A stretch of DNA of 64,000 bases, from contig JAGTXK010000090.1 of NCBI GenBank assembly GCA_019096195.1, positions 124,001-188,000 on the forward strand, written 5' to 3'. Below, in pieces: positions 46,101 to 57,600 of this stretch. The translations under genes and the position numbers were made by a program. Numbering within the stretch: position 1 is the first letter of the stretch; each line of letters starts with the position of its first letter. The stretch comes from Boletus sp. NGJ (Eukaryota > Basidiomycota > Agaricomycetes > Boletales > Boletaceae). The notes beneath the pieces are model-generated. The model saw nothing but the letters and a program-made list of their open reading frames with translations. It ran no database searches and was not told the origin of the DNA.

Positions 46101-46574
46101 GGCTTCAGGGATGTCTTTGCCCTTGCGGAATGTCACTCATCTGTTCTTGACGAAATACTCAGTGCTTGCCTCTTACGGTCGACTCAGAGGGCTGCTGGCG
46201 ATCTTTTGCGGGGGACGTTGGAGGTGGTTCTCGAGTTTTGCGTCCTGGTAGGGTGATCTGAAGGATGGCCGGATGGCGGAATATCAAGCATCACCCGTGC
46301 TGGATGCACTTTACGCTTCTTTCCGTAAGAAGGTATCTGCGTTGGTTAGTCTAACGGTGTTCGCCAGCATGATCCTTATTGACCTGGCGATCAGATACGG
46401 ACGTTGGAAGTCATGCTGGAAAGGCATGGAAAAAGTCGCGGTCCAGGACAGCTTCAAGTCGCGTACCCGGAGTGGCAGTCCCGTGTGCCGCCGGGTGGGG
46501 TGGATTCACTGCGACATCTCTTGACATGCCTGAGTCAGAACGAGTGGTGGATGTCATCAGCGAAGACTTGTTGA
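43179..46574 (+). CDS. gamma-tubulin complex component (Spc97/Spc98 family, GCP5/6-like)
   Basis: Microtubule-nucleation complex protein. The N-terminus MIHETVGCLQGHEKFVLPAL, then FSIPRLDDKPQDPI, is followed by VWDGHSQSFVQA and the GRIP1-type helices (RSIMQRFLDLGTLVRRLEQV). The long exon from about 44352 carries RDITAIMAYILTVSSKPYI, LLCEVMFTPLQDHAASLSRA and LELLRSHMLLTSHSFKSRL. The GRIP2 region reads LDYKVPHPLRALIP, KYQRIFALLLRLTRVECAV, HSFLSTLSTYIYDTAIGGNF and AECHSSVLDEILSACLLRS. After the last intron the frame ends PPGGVDSLRHLLTCLSQNE with the stop at 46572-46574. Which GCP paralogue it is remains uncertain; divergence from GCP2/3 suggests GCP5/6 or Alp16-like. Confidence 0.85.
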
Positions 46575-46770
46575 AGGTGTCATCGCAACTGTGCAATCAC
46601 GATTACATTGATATGGATATGGGTAGTACTAGTAGTTCGGTTTCCGTGCAGGTATAAATCTATAAGCATAAGCCAAACATTCCCTACGAGACGCGACAAG
46701 GAGCATAAGCAAGAAATGGCTACATCATGATGGCAATCTTACAAGACGTGAAAGAAAAGAAAAAAAAAAC

Positions 46771-48390
46771 TTATATTTTGAAAGCATCATGCAGGAGATC
46801 TGCAGGGTCCCGTACAGAGGGTGGAATTGGAGTCATGTCTTTGGTAGTCCGCCTGTTCTCCCGAGTCCATATTGCACGCGCTTCCTCCTCCCGTGGATCT
46901 GTACTAGTTGATGCTGCATCTAAGCCCAAGCCCCGCAACACCTCTTCGAGACGAAGAGAATCGACCAATTTGATTTCTTGACAAGAAGCGACACCCTTGC
47001 TCGGTGATCCAAATGACGACGTTCGACCGACACCGCGTCTACCAGACTTTGAGGGTGAAAGGATCGTCGAGCAAGGAACGGATGATGACACAATGCCAGA
47101 TGTCTCCAGCACACTAACCAGGTCGGAGAACTCGCTGCGAGAAACTGGTGCGAAAATCCCGTTCTCCGAGCGTTCCAGGATTGTGACATAATAAGTATAG
47201 AGCTGGGGGAGCTCGAGATTGCGGAGCTTGGAGGCTGAGTGCGAACGTTTGGTGGGGGTCTTGAGATGAGAATGAGAATTTGAAATAGGTGAAAAGGGAA
47301 GAGCTGCATCCCTCCTCTTTGAGGCAAGGACGATGGCAAGGAGCACCAATCTTGATTGCAGGCCGAGGCTCCGAACCTTGACAGCTGTCTCACTATCGCC
47401 GGACTTGATAACAGCGTGTGGGATTGAAGAATTATTGGTCGAAGGTAGGTACGCCTTGAGCGCGGCCAAAATATGGTTTGGCGTGATGGGGGGGCACAGG
47501 AGCCTCCATAGGGTTTTCGAGGGCAGAGGTGGAAGATGAGATGGCAAGATCGATTGCACCTCGAAGGACCTCGAAAAGCGTCCTCACGTCACCGGTCTGG
47601 GAGGCAACCTTTTTGGAAAGCAAAGTCAAGGGACCGAGAGGCAAGAATGTTTTGAGTTGCTCAGAGTTATCGGCGTCGGATAGCGGTAATAGGCGCGCTT
47701 GTAATACTTCGAGTAGCTGTGAAGCCGTGTATGCACCGAAATGGAGGGTCAAGACATTAGCTGCTTCGTCATTGGACAGACTTGCGGAAACAGGGAGGGT
47801 ATGCGTGTTCGCTATGCCGATGATGCGAACAGAAGAGGAATGCTTGCGAGCAAATGAGAAGATGGCGGTGAGTGCATGGGGGGATTTTGCTATATGATCA
47901 AGCTCGTCGAGGACAATGAGACTATGACAGGTGCGTCAGCGCGCGTGGAACGATGCGAAGGGAGATTGTACCATCTTCGCTCCTGTGAGGCTAGTATCTT
48001 GTCCAGGAGTCGCTTGCCCTTTGCCTTTACGCCTCTGGTCCTTTTGACCAACGTGGAATTTCCGATGTTTTCGCAAAGACAATCCCAGAGGTCGTCCACG
48101 TTGTTCAAGGCCATGCAGTTGATTGTTATCACTTTAAGATCTTGGCAATACTCGAGCCCAGCCAAAGCGGCGTTGACGAGTGCTGTCTTTCCAGTTCCGG
48201 GGGTTCCGGAGATGAAGAGAGACGACTTGAATGCTCCATCGGAACAGCTAGCCTCACGCGCAGACGCGATGAATTTAGTGATGACGTCGCGTTCGGTAGA
48301 CCTGCCAGCGATGGTGAAGGTGCCGTTGCACGTTGACCTGAGCAACGCGCGAACACGAGCGTGTATAGGGAGAAGCGCGACGGGGAGCAT
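46771..48390 (-). CDS. CDC6: replication licensing AAA+ ATPase Cdc6
   Basis: Loads MCM2-7 at origins together with ORC and Cdt1. Visible parts: HARVRALLRSTCNG, TERDVITKFI, Walker A in SGTPGTGKTALVN, KVITINCMALNNVDDLWDCL, Walker B LIVLDELDHIA, sensor 1 IIGIANTHTLP, and sensor 2 region SQTGDVRTLFEVLRGAIDLA. The C-terminal winged helix includes LGLQSRLVLLAIVLASKRR and LPQLYTYYVTILERSENG. One intron lies at about 47926-47980. At a C7 run (47488-47494 on the forward strand) the frame changes between APVPP and ITPNHILAALKAYL; an extra C in the run is the simplest reading. The first ATG (48390) leaves a very short N-terminus, so upstream regulatory sequence with CDK sites may be missing or lie in an unrecognised exon. 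Confidence 0.87.
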
Positions 48391-48604
48391 TGGGGGAGTT
48401 GAAGACGCGAAGGTAAAGTGGTGGTCAACGACGCGTCAACAACGCGTCTCGATCATTGAGTAATTCACACGCTCACACTGCCCGCGGATTCGGTTGGGAG
48501 GTAGAACACCGACATGATCACAAAACTATGTACAGGTATACATAAAATCCGCAGCCCGCCTCTTTCTCTACCAGTCACGCTTCCTCAGCGTCGAGTCGTG
48601 ACCA
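48391..48604. promoter_or_regulatory. divergent upstream region (CDC6 / membrane glycoprotein B)
   Basis: 214 bp between divergent start codons. The repeated octamer GACGCGTC/ACGCGTC (around 48429-48446) contains ACGCGT, the MluI cell-cycle box bound by MBF in yeasts. That would fit G1/S control of CDC6; this is inference from the motif. Confidence 0.5.
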
Positions 48605-50554
48605 GATGCCCTTGCTCACTACAGTGATCGACGACAAGTCCCCCCTGATCAGTTATGACACCACCTGGCTGCCTGGTTCGTCCCAAGACGACCCGCTTGC
48701 TACCAAGTATACTTTTCGTACATGTCGCTGAACGTGGTCACTCATTCCCTTGACAGCTATTATCTCGGTACATTCACAACAAACAATGTAACAGAGGGCA
48801 TGGTAACATTCAGCTTCAACGCGACTCAATTCTGGATTTATGGCGCCAACCGGCCAAATCACGGGAGTTACAGTGTTATAGTAGACGGCGCAACCTATTC
48901 AGGTTACAACGGCGCCGGGAACAACCTATTCCAACAATCACTTTTCAACTTATCGCTCAGCCAGGGGCTGCATACAACAAAATTGACAAACACTGCAACC
49001 GGAAGCCTTTACGTGGACATCGACATGGTCAATCAAGCCTCCCGTCGCACATTAAATGCCTAACGTCGCATAGATCGTGTGGCAATCGGAAGTTGGGAGT
49101 GCAGCCGACCAGTTGGTTGCCGAGATAGTTCAAGACACAGACTCCCGTTTCCAATACCAAGAACCGGCTTGGGGCACTACCTCCAGCACCCTCAGCGTCA
49201 ACTTGTTCAACAATGGTACCGGCCAGTAAGCAATGGCAACTGGGTAGTTTCACCGAACTCATTGTCTCGACTGTCTTTTTTCTCCCTTAGCGTCACGGAA
49301 ACGTACGATGCAAGTGTCGCATTCACATTCACAGTGGAGTTCTCTTCTTTCAGATTCGTCATCAGTGACTTATGTACCGCACAGGGCACGCTTATCGTTC
49401 AGCGCATCGTTATGCAGCTCTGACAAAATTATCAGGCGAGGTTGTAACCGTTTTTGGGACTTCGGGGCCTTCCAATGGACAGTACTCGGCTCAAATGGAT
49501 AGTGGCCAGAGCGTGACTTATAACGCATCAAACGCTTACCCTACCAACTATGGGGTTGTGATTTATCATGCCGATAATCTTGGTTCAGGGTTCACATCAG
49601 CTTGTTCTCACCAACCTCCCTGGCTCTAGTGGGCAATCCCTTAGTGTCGATTATGCACAGCTGTGGACTATAGCCAGGTATTTTGCCATGAATTATGTAA
49701 CTCATTCATCGCATTGATCACGTTGTGTACACTGCAGTACTACTTCTAATACTACTGCGTCAGGTTCGGGTAACTCCACAAGGTGTGTTCCAAATATTCG
49801 TGAATGCTCCTACGTCTTATATGATCGAAATAGTGGCAATACTTCGCAGAAGTAAGTGATACCGAAACATGGTAAATACGGCAGTCGACTTACATCATTA
49901 CTGGCACTACTAGCGCACTCAGCTCAGGAGCAATTGCTGGCATAGTTATCGCAGTCGCAGCCGCAGTTCTAGGCGCAGGGGCCGCCATCTTCTTCTATCG
50001 GCGTTGGAAAGCTGCTATGGCCAGTCAGCATGACCTTTACCGAATTTATACTCCTCAGCAGCAACCCCACCCGAGTCCGCCACGGCAGCTCCGACTGGCT
50101 TTTCTTCATCTCTGGAGACCAGGAGCAACGCGACCTTGTTGCGAAACGATACCACGATTCAGACCTTTGCTGGGAGGGCTCAGCAACCGGATAACAACCC
50201 TGCAGCACAATATGACGCAGTTGGCCCCATATCCTCTGGTTCTCGCGACTCCCGAAGTATCATTGACACAGGGAGTTCACCAGCCCAGTCCCCAGTGGAC
50301 GAGGTACGTCGATCTTGCCTTGCCAACTACTCCAAGAATGCTTAATACCGTTCTACGGGCAGGGTTTGGGACGGAGGCCTCTCCCTGAAGCACCCGGAGG
50401 TGGCCTGTCACTATCCGACGAATTTCCAAAGCTTGCGAGTTCGCGACGTGCGCAGAGTATGATGACAGTTGATCGCAGCTCCATTGCACCTAGTGAGGTT
50501 CCCCCACCAAACTATACTCAGGCGACTAGGAACATGGCTACCGCGCACGAATAA
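48605..50554 (+). CDS. single-pass membrane glycoprotein with two beta-sandwich-like ectodomain repeats, copy B
   Basis: Paralogue of the reverse-strand gene at 35679-37381. The start MPLLTTVIDDKSPLISYDT is nearly the same. The same landmarks follow in order: YYLGTFTTNN, FSFNATQFWIYGANRPNHG, GNNLFQQSLF, YVDIDM, GEVVTVFGTSGPSNG, YPTNYGVVIYHADNLG, the helix AIAGIVIAVAAAVLGAGAA and the FFYRRWKAA stop-transfer. The cytoplasmic tail is longer than in copy A and continues over an intron (about 50301-50361) to GLGRRPLPEAPGGG and the C-terminus MATAHE. Introns interrupt the ectodomain (for example 48709-48758). Many N-glycosylation sequons. Function unknown; a surface carbohydrate-binding or wall-sensing role is a guess. 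Confidence 0.75.
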
Positions 50555-50870
50555 GGATTGTGATACGCGACTTTGCGATCATTCATTTTATCATCACTAT
50601 CGATTAGCTTATTCCCACTAACGCAGGAACGTTGAATAGGGCCACTCCTTGCACTCTTAGCTATATGCTTTGTCCTTCGTTAGACGAACTGGTCAACAGA
50701 CCAATCTGTCGTTACTCACTTGTCAGGTCATGGTTGTGATGTGTCGGATAGTGATGATCATATACTTGGCTGAGCTCGGAGGACAACTTCATTCGACGTC
50801 AAAACTTCCGGTCTTCCCAGGGTACAACTTACACCTTTTGGCTTTGACTTCGGTCGGATACTCATCACGG
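50555..50870. other. upstream region of the CDK8 gene
   Basis: 316 bp between the membrane glycoprotein and CDK8 genes. Short forward frames continue into the CDK8 exon but show no similarity. Presumed 5' region. Confidence 0.35.
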
Positions 50871-52501
50871 ATGTTGGATGATTGGTCCCATACACTTTTA
50901 CAATCTGATCCTATGAGGATTTACCGTGCGAAGAGGGATGCTACGCATCGTACTGTCACATCCAAGTACAACATCCTTGGGTTCATATCCTCAGGAACGT
51001 ATGGCAGGGTCTACAAGGCACAAAGCGTCGAGTCGGAGAGCGTCATGTATGCGGTCAAAAAGTTCAAGCCGGACAAAGAAGGAGACGTTGTGACGTATAC
51101 TGGTATCAGTCAGAGTGCCATTCGAGAGATTGCAGTAAGCTCCATTGTACTCTGCTCTAGACAATTGAGGGTACGACATACTGTGGACAGCTCAACAGAG
51201 AAATATCTCATGAAAATGTCGTTGCCCTCAAGGAAGTCATTTTGGAGGATAAATCTATCTATATGGTCTTTGATTATGCTGAGCATGACTTTCTGGTACG
51301 TCTATACATTGAGCATGATGTTAAGCATGACCCGATGATCTACCTCATTCACAGCAAGTCATCCACCATTACTCTCAAACCCTCCGCATCCAGATCCAAT
51401 CCCAAGTTCTCAAATCCTTGGTTTACCAACTTCTAAACGGCCTTGTCTACCTACATTCCGCACATATTCTGCACAGGGACCTCAAGCCCGCTAACATCCT
51501 CATTACTGCCTCGGGGACCGTCAAGATTGGAGATCTCGGCCTTGCTCGCCTGATTCATAAGCCCTTGCAACCCCTTTTTGCAGGTGACAAGGTTGTTGTC
51601 ACAATATGGTACCGTGCTGCTGAGCTCCTCATGGGGGCAAAGCATTATAATAAGGCGATTGATTGCTGGGCGGTCGGCTGTGTTTTCGCAGAGCTTGCAA
51701 GTTTGCGACCAATATTCAAAGGCGAAGAGGCAAAGTTGGATTCGAAAAAGAATGTCCCATTCCAGAGGGATCAGCTTCTCAAGATCTTCGAGGTTCTTGG
51801 CACACCAGATGGTAAGGTGAGTTTTTGAACCCAACAAGAATCTTTGTCTTTAACCCATCTTTCTTCGAAGAGAAGGACTGGCCTGGTGTTTGCGATATGC
51901 CCGAATACCAGAATATGAAACGACTTGATACGTGTGTGGATGAACAATCGGTTCCGGCGACTTGTACTGACTTCATCCCTGCTCCAGATATCAAAACCGC
52001 CTTGCGGAGTGGTGTCAGTCACGTATTCGATCGCAGCAAGGGCACGACTTACTCCGTCAGCTATTCGCGTATGATCCCGACAAAAGATTGACTGCGAAAG
52101 AGGCCCTGGGTCATAGGTGGTTCCAGGAAGATCCTCGGCCCACACGGAAGTTAGTCAGACAAACATCTTTTTCTCTCCACAGCTTGCTTGGTGCTCACCT
52201 CTCCCCCGTTCTGATTACTTACAGCGTGTTTCAATACGTGTCAGCTCACCAAATTCCTCCTCAACGACGAATCACTCAGGATGAGGCACCGTCAATGATG
52301 GGCGTCCCTGCGCCAACGCAGCCTCATACACAACCGCAAGGTCCGACAGCACACGGACATGGGCAAGGCCAGCATCTGTCACAGCAGTCCAAGCCCGGTA
52401 GCACCACTAGTTTCGCAAGCGTTAGCGCCGGGGCTGGAGCTATGCCAGGGTACACCACCGTCCAAGGCGGGTCTTCCAGGAAGAAAGCTAGACTTGGCTG
52501 A
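50871..52501 (+). CDS. SSN3: Mediator kinase Ssn3/CDK8
   Basis: Cyclin C-dependent kinase of the Mediator CDK8 module, acting on transcription in the nucleus. The start [20 protein letters not shown] leads into [35 protein letters not shown] and the cyclin-binding helix SQSAIREI, the CDK8 counterpart of PSTAIRE. Then [32 protein letters not shown], the magnesium motif GDLGLARL (typical of fungal Ssn3), [20 protein letters not shown] and [20 protein letters not shown]. The APE motif reads AAE. The C-terminal part is Gln/Pro/His/Gly-rich ([20 protein letters not shown]). About seven introns. Length and order match Ssn3. Confidence 0.92.
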
Positions 52502-52936
52502 ACGTATGGTAAAGGTTGTGAAATACTTTATATGTATTAACGACACTCGGGATGATGGTTTCTTGACTTGCTTGTAAACGGCGCGGCGTGTACGGACATT
52601 ACTACTGTTTTGGATTGATTTCAGGTCTAGAATGATTGAATATTTTTTTGGGGGGTTGCGCTGCACCATTGGAGTCTGAAACGATTAACCAAGTATGCAT
52701 GCACCAGTGGCTCGTAGAAGAGTCCAAGAGCCTGAATTACGATTCTACGCATGCACTTGATTAATTATAGTAAGTCACTTGTGTGTACGATTTGTAGATA
52801 ATCTTGCTTTTTTCACTATTTCATTGAATCCTGTGCTTGTTGCTTGCGACCGGCCACTGTTTGACATTTGCTATTCAGTACTCAACGTTGCAACGTTGAA
52901 CAGTACTGACGCAAGGCATAAGCTAGTCTTCGTGCG
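52502..52936. other. intergenic region
   Basis: 435 bp between CDK8 and the carrier gene, AT-rich with a TTTTTTTGGGGGG stretch near 52643-52656. No coding signal. If the carrier has an unrecognised 5' exon, it would lie here. Confidence 0.35.
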
Positions 52937-54210
52937 ATGACAGAGGCCAACTTGCAAAAAAAACGGGTTTTGGTCACCCGAGCTTCTTTGTTACTTCGTT
53001 GCCGGAGGCGTTGCAGGTGCTACGTCTCGGACTGTTGTGAGTCCACTAGAAAGGCTGAAGATTATACAGTAAGTGATACATTCACGTCTGGATGTGCGTT
53101 GCTCTCTGACGACGGTCTTGTGTAAATTTGCAGGCAAGTGCAGCCCCGTGGTTCCAATAGCCAGTACAGGGGAGTCTGGCGCAGTCTCTTGAGGATGTGG
53201 GAGGAAGAAGGTTTTGCAGGTTTTATGCGAGGAAATGGGATCAACTGCCTGCGAATAGTCCCTTATAGTGCCGTGCAATTCACAACGTACGAGCAACTCA
53301 AAAAGGTTAGTGAACAAAGGTTCGCCTCCGATTCTTGTTATTCGACAACTAAAACCACACATAGCTCTTCACTAGCAATGGATCTAGGGAACTTGATACC
53401 CCGACACGGTTGATCAGTGGTGCACTAGCTGGCGTTACCTCAGTCTGTGCGAATTGACCTAGCTCCCTTTCACTCTGACATTCAGACTTGATTTAGGCTC
53501 GACATACCCCTTAGACCTTGTGCGTTCCCGTTTATCTATCGCCACGGCCAGTATATCTGTCCAGAACCGGTCGCCTTTAGCAGCATCTGGGGACTTGGCC
53601 TCATCCTCTACCTCTAGTGCATCACGTTACTCAAAGGCTGATCTATCAGTATTTGGTATGACTCTCAAAGTCATGCGTGAAGAAGGTGGTGTCCGTGGAT
53701 TGTATCGTGGAATTGTTGCGACAGCAATGGGTGTTGCTCCGTACGTTGGGATTAATTTCGCAGCGTACGAGACTCTGCGTGGTATCATCACGCCGCCGGG
53801 TCAAAGTAGTACCGCTAGGAAACTGCTCTGCGGTGCTCTAGCCGGTACGGAATCATTCGCACTGGTTTTCTGGCTGGTACTCAGGGTACATGTTCTACAG
53901 GGTCTATTTCGCAAACGCTGACGTTTCCATTCGACGTCCTAAGAAGGAAGATGCAAGTTGTGGGCATGGCGGCTGGAGGGATGGGATATCGATACAGTGG
54001 AGCCCTGGATGCGTTGAGGACAATCATTCGCACTGAAGGACTGAGTGGGCTATATCGTGGCATCTGGCCCAATTTACGTGAGTCCATCATGATCGAAACA
54101 TACCCTGCGCAACGCTCAACAACCGGATCACAGTGAAAGTCTCACCCAGTATAGCAACGTCCTTTTTCACCTACGAGCTGGTGAAAGACTTTCTTATTGC
54201 ACCATCATAG
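52937..54210 (+). CDS. mitochondrial carrier, YPR011C-like (APS/PAPS transporter type)
   Basis: Three-repeat mitochondrial inner-membrane carrier (SLC25). Repeat 1: YFVAGGVAGATSRTVVSPLER then GNGINCLRIVPYSAVQF. Repeat 2: LISGALAGVTSV, STYPLDLVRSRLSIATA and GLYRGIVATAMGVAPYVGIN. Repeat 3: CGALAGSISQTLTFPFDVLRR, then GLYRGIWPNL, KVSPSIATSFFTYELVKDF, with the stop at 54208-54210. The P-x-D/E-x-x-R/K signatures (SPLERLK, YPLDLVR, FPFDVLR) are all present. Resemblance to yeast YPR011C, an adenosine 5'-phosphosulfate carrier, is clear in the signature spacing. The ATG at 52937 reads out of frame with the first repeat; an A8 run at 52956-52963 separates the two frames, so either the run is miscounted or a 5' exon is missing. 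Confidence 0.85.
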
Positions 54211-54695
54211 AGCATATCTTCATTGCTATGCGAATAGAATTTTGAAATGTACATAATAATAAATAATTTTAGTCCAAAAATAATGTTTGACGTTGTCCAA
54301 AAGGACACCTGCCATTGCAGTGCCAAGGTCGTCCCACACGGCGAGCAGCGCCGCGTGCACGTTTCCGCTCCTTTATTCTCTTCCGTGCCAGCCATTGGTC
54401 GGGCGTCGCAGAAGCAGTGGGTGGTCTTGATTGACCATCTAGTATCACCGTGACATTGTAACCAGCGGTTCCGTTGCATTTTGCTCTCAGGATCTGCATG
54501 GTGAGTTCCCTGCCATTGGTGACCGCTTCTACACGTTCGTGACCTTGCTGTCTCTGCATTGCATTCTCTCGTCCCTTTGCTAGGATTCGTGCTGACGGCT
54601 TCAACACCTTTCCGCTGTAGCACCGTGATTATCTTATTTGGGTGACCATCGAGTTCATATCTTGCTTGGCTCGATCTGCCTAGCTGCTCCCCTCA
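54211..54695. other. intergenic region
   Basis: 485 bp upstream of the RhoGAP gene. Short frames on both strands without similarity. Probably carrier 3' end plus RhoGAP promoter. Confidence 0.35.
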
Positions 54696-57600
54696 ATGTT
54701 GGAAAATCACCGGTTCAGCCAGGAATACCTCATGGTCCAGAACAAGCAATCATTCTCCACGTTTCCGGCCTCGCCTTCATCCTCGTTTTCTCCGTCAGCT
54801 ACTTCGTCCATAGTGCCACCTGCCACCTCCCCCTCCCATTCGGGCATCCTAACCGCCGATCAACTCCCTTTAACCCCTTCCACCACGTTCAAGAGTATCT
54901 TTGGTGTATCTGCTTCCACCCACCATCCTCATTCTTCCTCTTTAACACCTTCGATGGGTCAGGTTGTCAGCCGGCCTCAGGTCAGTACCATATCGTCGCC
55001 GTCATCGGCTCCCTCTTCTCTGGGTGTTTCGACGTCGAACGCCGGGAGCCTGTTCAAACGCGCTTTTGTCGGGCGTCGGAAAAAGTCGGACACTGTAACA
55101 CCATCATCCCCAAGACTTGATAAGGGGAAGGAGCCTCAAATCGACGAATCATCGCTTGGATCAACGGGTGCTACGCCACGTCAGCTGGGAGCAAAGCAGC
55201 TTACCCTCCAGCTTGCGCAACATGTCTTCAATAAGAAGTCTGCACCTGCATCACCTGCGATGAGTGGTCTAAATATACCACCTCCGCCTCCTCCACCCAA
55301 GCAGCCGACTCTCCCGTCACCCCGCCTCACGCCAATTAATACCAACATTGATAAACGGATCTCTACCATAACGACGTCTAGTCCCATCGTGCCGGCACTA
55401 GATTACATGAGGAAGAGCGATGAACACACGGAGCAGGTCGCATCGAAGGAAAACGAAAGGAGTGATCTTGAGAGGTCAGAACCCAAGGATGTTCGCAGGA
55501 AAAGCGATTCCACCTTGAGCCTCCATACCATCCGCCCCACTTTAGGGTGCAAGACGCCTCGCCCCGTTTCGCTCGCAGACTCACTGCAGTCCACTCATAC
55601 CATTGTACCCATGAATAAGCGCCTAAGTGCGCTGATCACAGACGCAGAGTATGTCATGGCTGAGGAAGATGATGAGGCAAGAAGTGACGAAAAGGGGCGA
55701 GCGTTTAGTCGTGGTTCTCCGGCGTCGTCGTTGCGACTCAGAGATAGGAGGTCCCAATCTCTCAATCTCGGCCCTCCTCTTTCATTGATGGTTCCTGGTC
55801 CCACCGTCTCCAATGCAACGATGAGTTTGGAGGCGGTAACAGTCACTCTTCCTAGATCGGCATCGGAAGGATGTGAGCGAGAACGCCTTATCACCAGGGA
55901 GATGGCCACAACGACTTTCTCTTCGTTGCCTTCGGATACTACTGGCAGGGACACTGTAATGCGACATGTTAACGCCATCTCCTCCCTAAATCAAGTGTCT
56001 AATTCATCTGCACCGCGGGTCGAGCGAACTTTACCGGACCTCCCAGCTCCTCTACAAAGAACCGCATCACCGCACCAAGTGCATTCTCCCCATCCATCAC
56101 TCCGTCAGACAGCCATCAGCATGACATCAGGCTTTGCCCCTGCCGCTGGGCTTGCACGACGTGCTGTGGAGAGAATGGGTAGGGTTTGGGGTTCGAAAAG
56201 TTCATTTTCGAGTCTCCCGTCGCCGCTTGGTGAACAGTCCAATGACCACACTGGACCACTATCCCGTGCAAGTTCAAACCAGTCGGTATCCACGCATCAC
56301 GGGCACGGCAGGAAGGTTCGCCACAATCCACAGACACCGTCTGTTAGCTCCACTGCTTCATCTTTATCCGATCATGAAGGACCACAGCTCGGAAAATGCC
56401 TCCGAGGTCCCGTTCGTGTATTACCCTCAGGAGGCGCTGTTGGTGGTTTGGTCTTCGGAAGAGAGCTCAAGGCTTGCGTCGAAGAGACTGCCATTGACTC
56501 TATCCTGAGCCTTCTCCACACGCAGAGCGTGGCGCACGATGGTCGAGAAGAGTCGGGGAGTCAGCCTTTAGTGCCGTTGGAAAGTCGCCATGTTCCTGCG
56601 TTAGTGATTAGATGTGCACAGCATATTCTTGCGTGGGGTGTCCAAGAACAAGGGCTTTTCCGGTACGCAGTGCGAAAGCATACTTCTAGGTCGTGAATAT
56701 TCATTGTTCCCTTTATAGTGTCAGTGGTCGTTCGTCTCATGTAGCCAAGCTACGTGCAGAGTTCGATACTGGTGAGTGTTGGTGATTCGTAGTCTGGATT
56801 CAGGATTGATTGCTCTAAACACAGGAGCCGATTTTGATATCGTGCAGTCTAGCCCTGGAGACTTGGATCCTCACGCAGTCGCCTCCATATTTAAGGCTTA
56901 CTTACGAGAATGTGAGTGGCTTAATTCCCTTTTGGTGCTGCTTGTAACTGACACCCCTTGGAGTGCCTGAGCCCATCTTGACAAACCAATTGGTTCCCTA
57001 CTTTGATGCTGCTATGGCCTCGGAGCGGTTTACCAATAACATTCAAGATCCACCATCGAATAACATCCATGAACTTCGGAAACCTCCGTCACTCTCAACA
57101 CTCGGCATGCCAAACTTTGGCGGAGCCCATCCCCCGTCCGAATCGCTACGCAAAGCTCTCTCGTCCCTCGTATCTCGCTTGCCAAAAGAAAACCGCGACT
57201 TACTCTTGACGGTGACGGAGTTGATCAATCACACCGCCAAGAGGAGCTCAGAGACGAAGATGCCGCTCAGTAACCTGTTGCTTGTGCTCTGTCCCAGTTT
57301 AAGTATGAACCCATCTCTACTGCAAGCGTTATGTGAAAGCCAGGGTATCTGGAAGGGTGTTCATCAACGCAAGGAAGCTCTGGACCTGGATGCGATTGCA
57401 GGAGAAACCACTCAATCCTCAGCTGGCTTTTCGGAAGTGGCTGCGGAGATTGAAGATGCTGTAGTCACCGACCAGGTAGCTTCGCTCCCGAGACCATCGA
57501 GCGAAAGCAAGCGCTTTGCTCGTCCTCTCCCGAACCTTCCTACCGCCAACGGATCGACCTTTGTTCCATCCTCTTCGTCGACCTGCGAGCCATCAAGACT

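Noticed and set aside
54247-54623. Short frames between the carrier and RhoGAP genes
   Set aside because: They overlap on opposite strands, have no similarity and fit ordinary untranslated or intergenic sequence.
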